Shown in pieces: positions 10,034 to 19,226 of a stretch of 64,000 bases of DNA; position 1 is the stretch's first letter; each line of letters starts with the position of its first letter. The DNA is from Thereva unica (lineage: Eukaryota; Arthropoda; Insecta; Diptera; Therevidae). The stretch lies in assembly GCA_949987705.1 (NCBI GenBank), contig OX465281.1:159168393-159232392 (forward strand). Direction: 5' to 3'. The position numbers and the translations under genes were made by a program. The notes below the pieces were generated by a model, which worked only from the letters and a program-made list of their open reading frames with translations, was not told the DNA's origin and searched no databases.

Positions 10034-11412
10034 GTTTTGGTAATAGAGGGAAAGCGTCTTAAGTTTTTTGAAACTTGTAGAGTATCAGGAGTGCGCTGCT
10101 CGCGCGTGCGGGGGACAAAACATTTTGAAAAGGCACCAGGAGGCCAGAACGTGGGGTCTAAAAGCTTTTCAGCGGTATTGGGCGGTGCGGTCAAGATGAA
10201 AGACGCAACCGGTTTGGAAACATTGCTGATCTTCCTGCAGGAGACTGTAGCAGGATTAATAGTTTTCCCCATTAGGTATTCTTTAATTGCCTCGCACGTA
10301 GTTTCAGGGGAGAAACGCGAAATGAAAATAGTTCGCGGCTTGGGTACCGTTATCAGATTCGCGGAGGTTACCGGAGACTCAGTATCCCCAGTGCCCGACG
10401 GTCCAACGATACTAATAGGAGAGGTTGATGCCGCAACCGGTTCTGGGATATAGTTTGAGCCCATTGGAAGTGAGGGTGCGCGAATAGACGAGCTAGTATG
10501 GGGGTTTGCAGTGACAGCATCCGTAACGTTAACTTTACGACTGCGTTTGCGTTTTCCATTCTTTCTACGGGCTTTCTTGTGGTCATGAGCCAGACTGGGG
10601 GCAGTCTCCACCGAAGGGCCCTTTTCAAGTATTATGGCCGGGTCGTTCAGAGCTGTGGTGTTAAGAGCAGCTGCATCATCCGCCGTTGGAGAAACAGCTG
10701 TAGGACAGGGTGTAGAAAGAAGCTTCTCCCCTACCTGTAAGGCGTCATAAGATACTGGCGCCGCCGAGGGGGAGTTTATTCTATCACAAACATTATCAAA
10801 GTTTAGCGATAGAGAACTCAGGGCTTTGTGATTTTGCACCACTGCTGTTGACAGCGATTCAATATCAGCCCGAACACGCTTCGTACTCCTTTTAATGTCG
10901 TCTAATATTGGATGAAGAGGAGCTAAGGAGTTGACAGAGCAAGATGAAGTGGCGACAGGATTGAGAATTGCTGAATGTATATCGTCGATCGAGTCAAAAA
11001 CTGTTGCAACCCGGGAAGAAATTTCTTGGAATTTATTTATTAGGGAACCCGAGTTGGTCGCAACAGAATCAAGGGTGTCTGATAAACTATCAAGGCGGAC
11101 GTTGATCGACTGGACATCATCGGCTAACATCTGAAAATGTGAGACATTTCCAGAGAAGGTGTTAAGACGACCCATGACTTTTTCATGTCCATCGAGAAAG
11201 ACATCAGAAATGTCTTTCATTAGTCTTAGGACGTGGCAGGGTTGAATGTTGAAGCATTCATTGCAAGTTGACCCTCTAGGGGCCGAAGGTTTGCCACTTA
11301 TTCGAGGATTGAGGCAGGTGAGGTGAAAAACGCCTCCACATACACCATCACAGGAAATCCCATCTCGGGCAATTTCCGAAGAGCATAGCTTGCAGACCTG
11401 ATGACTGGCCAT
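10030..11412 (-). CDS. ORF1 of the CR1-group element, PHD-finger protein
   Basis: The protein starts MASHQVCKLC; an upstream in-frame ATG at 11436 would add eight hydrophobic residues and is less likely. The N-terminus holds a PHD-type C4HC3 zinc finger (CKLC, CDGVC, HLTC and CNEC pattern, residues 7-55). A long coiled-coil-like region with repeated S/D/L heptads follows (about 70-200). Then come a Ser/Thr/Pro-rich linker with a basic KKARRKNGKRKRSRK patch and a C-terminal segment with an RNA-binding-like RTIFISRFSPETT start. ORF1 proteins of this group bind element RNA. The stop (TGA, 10030-10032) overlaps the first assigned codon of ORF2 by two bases. The frame is intact. Confidence 0.85.
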   Translation of the reverse strand: MASHQVCKLCSSEIARDGISCDGVCGGVFHLTCLNPRISGKPSAPRGSTCNECFNIQPCHVLRLMKDISDVFLDGHEKVMGRLNTFSGNVSHFQMLADDVQSINVRLDSLSDTLDSVATNSGSLINKFQEISSRVATVFDSIDDIHSAILNPVATSSCSVNSLAPLHPILDDIKRSTKRVRADIESLSTAVVQNHKALSSLSLNFDNVCDRINSPSAAPVSYDALQVGEKLLSTPCPTAVSPTADDAAALNTTALNDPAIILEKGPSVETAPSLAHDHKKARRKNGKRKRSRKVNVTDAVTANPHTSSSIRAPSLPMGSNYIPEPVAASTSPISIVGPSGTGDTESPVTSANLITVPKPRTIFISRFSPETTCEAIKEYLMGKTINPATVSCRKISNVSKPVASFILTAPPNTAEKLLDPTFWPPGAFSKCFVPRTREQRTPDTLQVSKNLRRFPSITKT

Positions 11413-12060
11413 TAGAAAGAATAATAGTATGTACAATTAAAATAAACCAAAAGAAATTAAAAAATTGAAAACGATAAAACCCCGATTTAACTGCCAAAAC
11501 AAACAAGACAAATTTGTTTAAAACAATTTTATGCAGTTTGAGTGCAGATGGGTTTCGAAACGTTGCATAACCTCAGGTGAAAAAATAAGAAAAGGAAAAA
11601 TATTAAAAACGAGGTTATGGTATTGAAAAAAAAAATAAAATTAACACCCAATTTTATTTTTATTCTTATTATGCCCTCTGCACAAAAAAGAATCAAAACT
11701 AAAAGAAAAAAGTTTAAAATAAGATTAAAAATTACACTAAGGGTAAAGGTTACCAACCTCGAACAGCTGGGGAAACCGTAGCACAACACAAAAAACAAAA
11801 GAAAACACCGAACACAAAAACAAGAGAAAGAACACAAAAATAAAATGCTCGAGCGAATTGTCACTATCACTGGAGATTAAAAGCCACTTAAAACACAAAA
11901 TTAAGTATTTATTAGTTGAAAAATGGCAATAAAAACATAAAAAAAATTATTAAAACGCGGACGACCGGCACCAACGACACTTGACACTTGACACTGACGA
12001 CGCGGACGACCGGCACTGTTTAGATGAATCGTTAATAGCATGAAATAATTAAACACGTGC
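11413..12060 (-). other. 5' leader of the CR1-group element
   Basis: This is A-rich non-coding sequence upstream of ORF1. Near its outer end (11955-12020) the phrase ACGCGGACGACCGGCAC occurs twice as a direct repeat, which may be part of an internal promoter or the element start. The exact 5' end is not resolved. Beyond about 12060 the sequence changes to a fold-back element. Confidence 0.45.
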
Positions 12061-12169
12061 ATTTACGAACGAATTCAGTGTGCCTCAGTCTATAGTGGTT
12101 CTAATGTATACATAGATCCATCGCACCATGTTAGGGGAGAAACCCCATTTCTTCCCTATTGATTTTTTG

Positions 12170-13457
12170 CAAACGAAAAGCGCTATTAGTCCAATCAATC
12201 TAAAATAGCTCCACGTAATTTTTGCGTTAATTGCCAACAGGAAACAAAAAATAGCTTTTTCGGAATTTGGAATGGCGAACCTAACCTAAAAAACCCGGGA
12301 AGTGTAAAAAATGCTTTTTAGCGAATAAAAGAAAAACGTGACCTCGGATCGAAAAAAATCAAATTATAAAGTTGTAGCTATTCAAATTATCTTTCGATTG
12401 ATGTATATTGAGTTATAGGTTATGGTGGAAAATATAGAGAAAAATGGGAAAAACTGTCGAAAATCAGGTTTTTTAATTTGTTAATAACTTTTGTTTAACG
12501 CCACTTACATATTTGTTATTAAGTACAAATATTGCTTCTTGCTAGCTGAAAATCGGTGTAGTTTTTGTTGCGAAATATTAAAAAGTTTTCCTGAAATTTC
12601 ACTTTTTGTAAAAAAAAGGCGTTCTTGTAAAGACGTTCCTCTTGGTCCATGGATTTTTCTGGATCGTTGGAGAGCTTAAAATTTTCTTCAAAGATTGTAC
12701 TAGCGTCTACAAGTAAAAAAAAGTCGATTTAACATGATTACAATGCTCAAAACGGCCCCCAAAAACGTACAAATAATGAAAAAACATAGGTTTGGTTGAA
12801 AAAACTCATTTTCTGAGTCTTTTTTTTTCATTATTAAGATGTTTTTAGGGGCCATTTTGAGCAATGTAAGGATATTAAATCGACTTTTTTTTACTTCTAG
12901 ATGCTAGTACAATCATTGAAGAAAATTTTAAGGTCTCCAACGTTGATCCAGAGAAAACCATGGGCCAAGAGGAACGTTTTTACAAGAACGCCTTTTTTTA
13001 CAAAAAGTGAAATTTCAGGGAAACTACATTTCAACTACAACTACACAGTACAACATTTCGCAACAAAAATAACACAATTATTTCAGCCATTAAGAAGCAA
13101 TGCCGGAAGTAAGTGGCGTTCCATAAAAGTTATTAGCAAATTTAAAAAACGTGATTTTCGACAGTTTTTCCAATTTTTCTCTATGTTTTGTGCCCTAACC
13201 AATAACTCAATATACATCAATCGAAAGATAATTTCAATACCTAAAACTTAATAATTGATTTTTTTCGATCCGAGGTCACGTTTTTCTTTTATTCGCAAAA
13301 AAGCGTTTTTTCCACTTTCCGGTATTTTTAGTTTCGCCATCCCAAAAAAGAAAACGCTATCTTTTTTAGAATTTTTTTTTCCTATATGACCATATTTTTT
13401 ATTTCCTGATTTAGATGGATTTTCGTAGATTGATTGGACTATATGTTCGCTTTCTTA
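12170..13457. mobile_element. Large fold-back (inverted-repeat) element, about 1.3 kb
   Basis: The two arms, roughly 12170-12786 and 12820-13457, are reverse complements at about 80-90% by eye. Landmarks that recur inverted are AGTCCAATCAATCT (12188 versus 13427-13440), GTGACCTCGGATCGAAAAAA, TTTCGATTGATGTATATTGAG, TTGTACTAGC and AAGTCGATTTAA. The loop is only about 33 bp. There is no gene. Short frames inside (such as 12901-13251) are by-products of the palindrome. It is interpreted as a fold-back transposon. Its right end lies about 17 bp from a Helentron start. Confidence 0.85.
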
Positions 13458-13702
13458 ATGCTTCTGTTTTTTTTTGACGTGATAACGTCTATTAAAACGA
13501 TGAACGCCGGCTGCATGCACGAAAAATGATGACTCATTGTCCCGTTATGACCCATTATGTCCCGTTATCTCCCGAAGTAATTTTAAAAATTTGATCGTAG
13601 TAATCATAAAAATTTGATTAAAATTGTCAATATTAATTAGATTAAATTTGTCAAATTGTCAACAATAAGCAAAGCAAGCCAAACACTCTGTGTCCTAACT
13701 GG

Positions 13703-13832
13703 GTGCCGGTGTATAAGAAAATAGTGAACATTACACTGACGAAAACTGTGAAATGCAAACGAAAACAGTTTCCTTGCGTTCCTGCTTTTGCTATTACTAT
13801 TCACAAGTCGCAAGGTGGGACGTTTACTGTTA
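13703..13832 (+). pseudogene. Helentron helicase C-terminal fragment (truncated)
   Basis: The frame reads [20 protein letters not shown] and then [13 protein letters not shown], the last motifs of a PIF1-family helicase as carried by Helitrons and Helentrons. It is identical in frame to the start of the longer copy at 55644. The reading is cut at 13832, where the nested Helitron begins, so the frame afterwards is meaningless. Confidence 0.8.
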
Positions 13833-15075
13833 TCTATAATATAAAAATAAGTCGGATTTTCCTTCCTGACGCCATAATTCCAGAACGCACGATCCGATTT
13901 CCTCGGTTTTGCATTCGTTGGAAAAGTCTCGGGCTCCGTGAGGTTTATAGCAAAAAAATTTCAACAGAAAAGCAGGCGTTTGGTCCATAGCAGCCGTTTC
14001 AAGAGGGCGGATTACCATTTTCTTTACAACCCCTCGACATGGATATCAAATGAAAGGTTATGGTAAGTAGAACACCAAAAGCAATATAGTATACTCAATA
14101 TATCGTTTGGTCCATGGCAGTCATCTCAAGAGAGCAGATGACCATTTTCTTCACAACCCCTTCGACATGGATATAAAATGAAAGAGTATGATAAGTAGAA
14201 CACCATAGGCAATAAAGTATACTCAATATATCGTTTGGTCCATGGCGATCATCTCAAGCGGGCGGATTACCATTTTCTTCACAACCCCTTCGAGATGGGT
14301 ATCATATGAGAGAGTATGATAAGTAGAACACATAAGCAATATAGTATACTCAATTTATCGTTTGGTCCATAGCGGTCATCTCCAGAGGTTGGATTACCAT
14401 TATCTTCACACCCCTCGATATGGATTTCAAATGAAAGGGTATGATAATAGAACACCATAAGCAATATAGTATGTATACTCAATAGTATGTATACTGAAAG
14501 GCTATGAAAAGTAGAACACCATAAGCAGTATAGTATACTCAATTTATAATTTGGTCCATGGCGGCCATCTCAAAAGGGCGGTTTACCATTTTCTTCACAA
14601 CCCCTTCTAGATGGGTATCAAATGAAATAGTATGATAAGTAGAACAATATAAGCAATATAGTATACTCAATATATCGTTTGGTCCATAGCGGCCATCCCG
14701 AGAAGGCGGATTACCATTTTCTTCACAACCCCTACGACATGGGTATCAAATGAAAGAGTATGAGAAGTAGAACACCATAACCAATATAGTATACTCAATA
14801 TATCGTTTGGTACATGGCGGTCATCTCAAGAGGGCGGATTACCATTTTCTTCCCAACCCCTTCGAGATGGGTAGCAAATGAGAGAGTATGATAAGTAGAA
14901 CACCATAGGCAATATAGTATCTATACTCAATATCATTTGGTCCATGGCGGTCATCTCCCAAAATCAATTTTCCCAGATTTGTTCTTTTTTCACTGTAGCT
15001 TTTTCCTATCGCAGACTGTGTCCCCATAATCTTATTTTATTGAAAGGCGTTGCAACGCACGCGGGTTTTTGCTAG
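13833..15075 (+). mobile_element. Non-autonomous Helitron nested in the Helentron
   Basis: The element has the canonical Helitron ends: TC at 13833 (TCTATAATATAAAAAT) and CTAG at 15072-15075. A 12-bp perfect palindrome GCGTTGCAACGC (15047-15058) lies 13 nt before the CTAG. It sits between A (13832) and T (15076), the expected AT target. The first 145 bp are unique (with GACGCCATAATTCCAGAACG). The body is a 128-bp tandem array. No Rep/helicase gene is present, so it would depend on another element. Confidence 0.8.
13978..14960 (+). repeat. Array of eight 128-bp tandem repeats inside the Helitron
   Basis: TTTGGTCCAT boxes recur at 13978, 14106, 14234, 14361, 14550, 14678, 14806 (TACAT) and 14936. 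The period is 127-130 bp, except for one 189-bp interval that contains an internal partial duplication. Each unit carries GGCGGATTACCATTTTCTTC, CACAACCCC, ATGGGTATCAAATGA and AGTATACTCAATAT. Single copies of the unit exist elsewhere (2150-2290, inverted). Confidence 0.9.
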
Positions 15076-15187
15076 TTTAATATAAATGATTCAATTTTAT
15101 TCATAAAAGTATGCAATCATTTCATCAATGTTTTCTCATGACGTTGTCACGTTAAACTATCGTTCGTAAACCCTCTTTACAGACAAC

Positions 15188-16250
15188 AATTTTTTTTTAT
15201 GTGACACACTAGAGACTTAGGGAAAGCCCCTTTGTACTGTCGACCATGTATAGTTGTTTTCAAACCTCGTGACATCCCGCGCATGTTCCCCAGCTAAGCT
15301 CTTAAAAATGTTTAAAAGTTCAGACAAAAGCTTCAGTTAACTCCTCCTATCAACGCACTTGCTGTTGCTGCCATGTAATCAGTCGCGTATTACGTATTGC
15401 TAAAGGGAGGTGTATTTTTCTGGGACTACAATGATTATTTAAAAAATTTACAAATTATGACTGAAAAACACCCGTTTTTATATATTTTTTTTATTTTAAG
15501 GTTATTATATTTTGCACATATGCTACAGAAATAATTTGTTGTAATTTCTACTAAAAAATACGAAATTAGTGTTTTTATAACTTCGATTACTAGATTGTTG
15601 ACGTTTCCTGCCAGTCACATACGCGCTTCTGCCCGGGGAGGTTGTGTTGCTTGCGACTGCGGGGGACTATCGGTTTATGAATGAAACGCTCATTTATTCA
15701 AAGGAATTTTTTTCAGCATTTTTTTTAAATTATTTTAAATTTAGAAATGAGAAATATTTCGCATAATTAAAGTAAAATTATGCTTATTATGTTGAATAAA
15801 CTGCCTTTGTTGAGCAGGGGCTTTACATGTATTTAAAAGCTCTCCTCAACACATAGAAAGATAAACTAACTTTATTCATTCGGCATGCGCGCATCCCTTC
15901 CCAAATTATTTTGTTGAGTTTTTTCAGTGTTTGTTGCCATTTTAACTAAAAAGAGGGGAAATGATAGAACATTATTTATAAAACTTGGCAACGAGGTGCG
16001 CAGAACTGCTCAAATTTTTTGTGTCACGGAGTTTGAAAAATTCTATATTTATTTTGAAATGTCGAACAGCAGCTCTAGTCGGAAGATAGAGGAGAAGTGA
16101 AGGAAAGAACTGTCACAACCTAGCTGCCGTATTTTTATTTCACCTACTCCCAACCATTTCGTTTGAGGCTGACATTGTTTATCCGGGTAGGAGGTAGGAG
16201 TGGAGATTTATACCTACTCATGAAGAGGACTAATTCTGATTTTCCAGAGT
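15188..16250. other. No gene recognised
   Basis: About 1 kb of mixed AT-rich sequence contains no open frame, tandem repeat or terminal repeat that I can support. Slightly GC-richer patches (15620-15670, 16150-16210) have no recognisable coding content. Confidence 0.5.
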
Positions 16251-17815
16251 CCGCGTTGTGGCAGCCCATTTTGAAAGTGTTAGTATCGCCGCCTCCATGA
16301 GATCACAGAGGACTTGTGGAAATTTTCTTTTTATGCAGCGTTTCATTGCAAAGTCTTAAAGTAGGAAAATTGGGAAGTCTATGTTTCTTTGTAAAGAGCA
16401 CTACTTCAGTCTTCGTTGGGTTGACGCCCAGACCCTTTGTAGTAGTCCAATGAGCAAGCTTGCTTGTTGCATTATATCTCTTAATGTTGAGATGTACTTG
16501 CCGGTCACCACCAGCACAATATCATCAGCATAGGCCACCGTGGTGCACCCAGACTCCTTTAGAGTTATCAGCACTTCATTTACTGTCATATTCCAAAGGA
16601 GCGGCGATAAGACCCCACCTTGTAGTGTGCCTCTTCTAACCCGCCTGTCTTCTTTCGAAAGCCAGCAGCTGATCGATAAAGGACCTGGAGCACCCATCAG
16701 CATTCAGACGCTGGAGTGCCCTCGTGACCGCAGAGGGTTCAACATTGTTAAAACCACCTTCAATACCTAGGAAAGCAGCCAACGTGAATTCCTTGAATTC
16801 AAGGGATCTTTCGATGACCGCTACCAGGGAATGGAGAGCAGTGTCTACTGATTTACCTTTCGTGTAGGCATGCTGCGAGGAAAAAAGCAGTTTTTTATCA
16901 ATGCATTGCTTAACATGGATCTCCACGAGTCTTTCTAGTATTTTGAGGAGAAAGGATGTGAGACATATAGGTCTCAGGTCTTTTGGATTGTGGTAGGAGA
17001 TTTTACCCGCTTTTGGAATGAAAGCCACCTTCGCTACTCTCCAGGATGTTGGAATGTAGCTTAGGCTAAGGGAGCTCCTATAGATGGCTATGAGCCAATT
17101 CAGAATTAGGTCACTAACTTTCTGAATTTCGATGGGATAAATTCCGTCTGGTCCAAGTGTTTTATAAGGCATGAAGCCCTCTATGGACCACAGGAGTAAA
17201 TCCCTGTTTATCAGTCTGTCAATGTTGCCTAAATTATGTGCACTAGTTGGGCCCTCAAAACCTATTTCTGCGGATGCAGCAAGAGATGTTGAGCCAGGAA
17301 AGTGAGTATCGAGTAGGAGTTTCAATGACTCCTGACTGCTCGTGGTCCATGTACCGTCTGCTTGTTGCAGCAGTTCTTGGCACATTGGGCTTTTTGAGAG
17401 AATCTTTCTTATTCTTACGGCATCTGAAAAACCTTCTATTGTCGCACGAAAGGTCTTCCAGGATTCCCTCTTTGACTTTCGTAGTTCATATTTGAACTCC
17501 TTGAGACGACCTTTGTAGTTGTCCCAGTCTGAAGTCAAGTTAGACCATCTGGCCTTATTGAAGGCCTTTCTGCTATCAGACCTTAGTTTGAGAAGTCTGC
17601 TGTTCCACCAAGGGGGTTTGGTTTTACCCCCATATTTCCTAGTGGGACAGGCTGCCTCTAATGCGTTGTTCAGGAGGTTGCTAAGATTTGTCACTTGATG
17701 TTCGAGATCTTCAGCATTCCAAGGGTGAGTGGGAACATCCTCAGGGAGTGATCTTTCCACTACTTATCTGTATACGGCCCAGTCTGTGTTCCGGACATTC
17801 CTGTAACCAGGGGCC
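16251..17815 (-). pseudogene. LOA/R1-group non-LTR retrotransposon fragment (reverse transcriptase)
   Basis: The main open stretch (16636-17760) encodes the linker and most of a reverse transcriptase: KPPWWNSRLLKLRSD, YKTLGPDGIYPIEIQK, IPTSWRVAKVAFIPKAG, CLTSFLLKILERLVE, SSQHAYTKGKSVDTALHSL. A degenerate GIEGGFNNVEP replaces the usual D-x-E-G-A-F-D-N, so the first catalytic Asp is lost. Shifted by a frameshift, 16401-16703 continues with LQGGVLSPLLWN and VAYADDIVLV. Further on the minus strand, LGVNPTKTEVVLFTKK ends the domain. An in-frame stop near 17762 separates it from YRNVRNTDWAVY. It is broken in at least three places, truncated at both ends and inactive. It is related to the element at 50013-55540. 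Confidence 0.8.
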
Positions 17816-18649
17816 TTCTTCACAGTCGAGCAGATATTGATAACACTGGTTAACAAATTTTAAGGTTTTGTTAATCCATGAAATGAGTTGTGCTAATTGC
17901 GAAAGAATACCTCTAAACATACATTTTGATGTAAGTTTTAAGGTCGAGTTAGCTCGCGTTTTTTGTGGAATCAAATAAAAATCTTTTGACTTAAAATAAC
18001 ATTATATTCATAAATCACATATTATAAAATTTAAAAATGAGTTAATATATTGCTTTTCCGTTTATAAATAATATCTACAGCCTCTCTCTTCAACGTCCAG
18101 CAGTAGTCTGCTAACATAGCAGGACTCCATTTGCCCTGGTATCGCCAGCGCAATCTTAACGATATGTTTGGAGAAAAAAATTGTTGTACAGAGGGCGGCT
18201 ATCTCCACTATCCACCAAGATACAGGGTGATTAGAGAAAAAATTTTGTTTTTTTTTTTTAAATTTACTGAAATTTGAATAACTCCTAAAGTAATTATCAT
18301 AAAGTAGCCTAATTAGGCTCATCTTTTAGGTAAATGTGTATTCTTTTATTTGGTATAAAGCACAGCAACCTGAGTGACTCCGTTCAAAAAATATGTAGGC
18401 ATTGGATGAGTTGCTAATTGCAATTGAACTTAAAATCTAATTGTTCGCTTTATATAAGGCTGGAGATATTCCATCGCCTACTTAAAAGTAGACAAGGAAA
18501 TATCTCCAGCCTGCTATTAAACTATTTTCTATGGGACACCAGGTAGTTGATATGATAGCCTACCTGGGTCCCATAGGCTGATGTTTTTTGGTGTTTCAAG
18601 TTTACTATTTATTCATTTATATTTCGTTTGGCGTGTATTTGCTTGGTAA
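17816..18649. other. Non-coding; contains a ~120-bp pair of hairpins and an ACAGGGTG end
   Basis: No gene is supported. A short minus-strand translation near 18080-18190 resembles coding sequence (a DYCW-type phrase with frame breaks) but could not be assigned. An ACAGGGTG terminus like that at 4154 occurs near 18222. The hairpin pair is listed separately. Confidence 0.4.
18458..18576. repeat. Two consecutive hairpins
   Basis: Hairpin 1: GGCTGGAGATATTCC (18458-18472) pairs with GGAAATATCTCCAGCC (18496-18511). Hairpin 2: CTATGGGACACCAGGTAG (18529-18546) pairs with CTACCTGGGTCCCATAG (18560-18576). Each stem has 15-17 pairs with few mismatches, and they are 17 bp apart. They are probably transposon termini or a small structured repeat. 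No gene is nearby. Confidence 0.7.
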
Positions 18650-19226
18650 CTCTGCTGCTTTGATAATGCCTTCACTAGCTATTTTTCTTACCAATTCATT
18701 CGGGGGCATGATTGCGAAGTCTATTTTGCATTAGCTGGAACATGTATATCAGGATTGGTATAATTTTCGCCCATTTTCCGCTGCAATATAGAGGAAGGTA
18801 CAGTTCCTAAGTATTTTCCTTTCCAAAAACTGCAACTTATTTACCACCTTTGTGGTTATTGTACTGGTCGTACTATTGATTTATAGTCCTAGATCGTCCT
18901 AGATTTCATTAACGGCCTTAGGCTAGTTACTATTATACGGGCGTTTATCAGTTTGAGTCTTACGTGTGCGTTCCACATGATTCTGTGATGCATCTGCACC
19001 CCCAGGTACTTCATCAAATAATTATTGTGTGACCATTAATGATTATTCTCCATTGAGAGATTCCTGAAGCAAGTTATTAAACTTTTCCCTGATTAATTTC
19101 TACGTTCCATTTATCTAGGTTATCTATTATTTTGTTGACGTGTGTTTGCAGTTCTTCTGTGGTTTTAATAGATGAGACTTGTATTCCAAACAAGTGCATC
19201 ATCAGCGTATTATATGCAAGTTGTGT
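18650..19226 (-). pseudogene. Jockey-like reverse transcriptase C-terminal remnant
   Basis: The minus-strand translation, with several stops and shifts, shows the late reverse transcriptase region of Jockey-type elements. Visible parts are KIIDNLDKWNVEINQGK (thumb start), MKYLGVQMHHRIMWNAHVRL (the Y-L-G-V, W-x-x-H block), and a DIHVPA-type end. The region is heavily decayed, and no catalytic boxes are intact. It is flanked at 19227 by the 3' tail of a CR1-group element that probably inserted here. Confidence 0.6.

Larger units (their letters stand above)
13474..15187 (+). mobile_element. Helentron deletion derivative, copy A (interrupted by a Helitron)
   Basis: It begins with TTGACGTGATAACGTC at 13474 and ends with GACGTTGTCACGTTAAACTA, then a small hairpin GTAAACCCTCTTTAC and GACAAC at 15187. 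The first 360 bp match 49872-50012 plus 55555-55770 of copy B almost base for base. They run from the 5' terminus into a C-terminal helicase fragment. The last 110 bp match 56930-57044. Between them a complete Helitron (13833-15075) is inserted. Rep and most of the helicase are missing. The copy is non-autonomous. Confidence 0.85.

Noticed and set aside
12901..13251. 116-residue open frame
   Set aside because: Lies entirely inside one arm of the fold-back element and shows no coding pattern.
13703..13990. 95-residue open frame as a gene
   Set aside because: Only the first ~43 codons are helicase sequence; the rest is Helitron 5' end read out of context.
15620..15670. GC-richer patch as a gene start
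   Set aside because: No open frame or recognisable motif extends from it.
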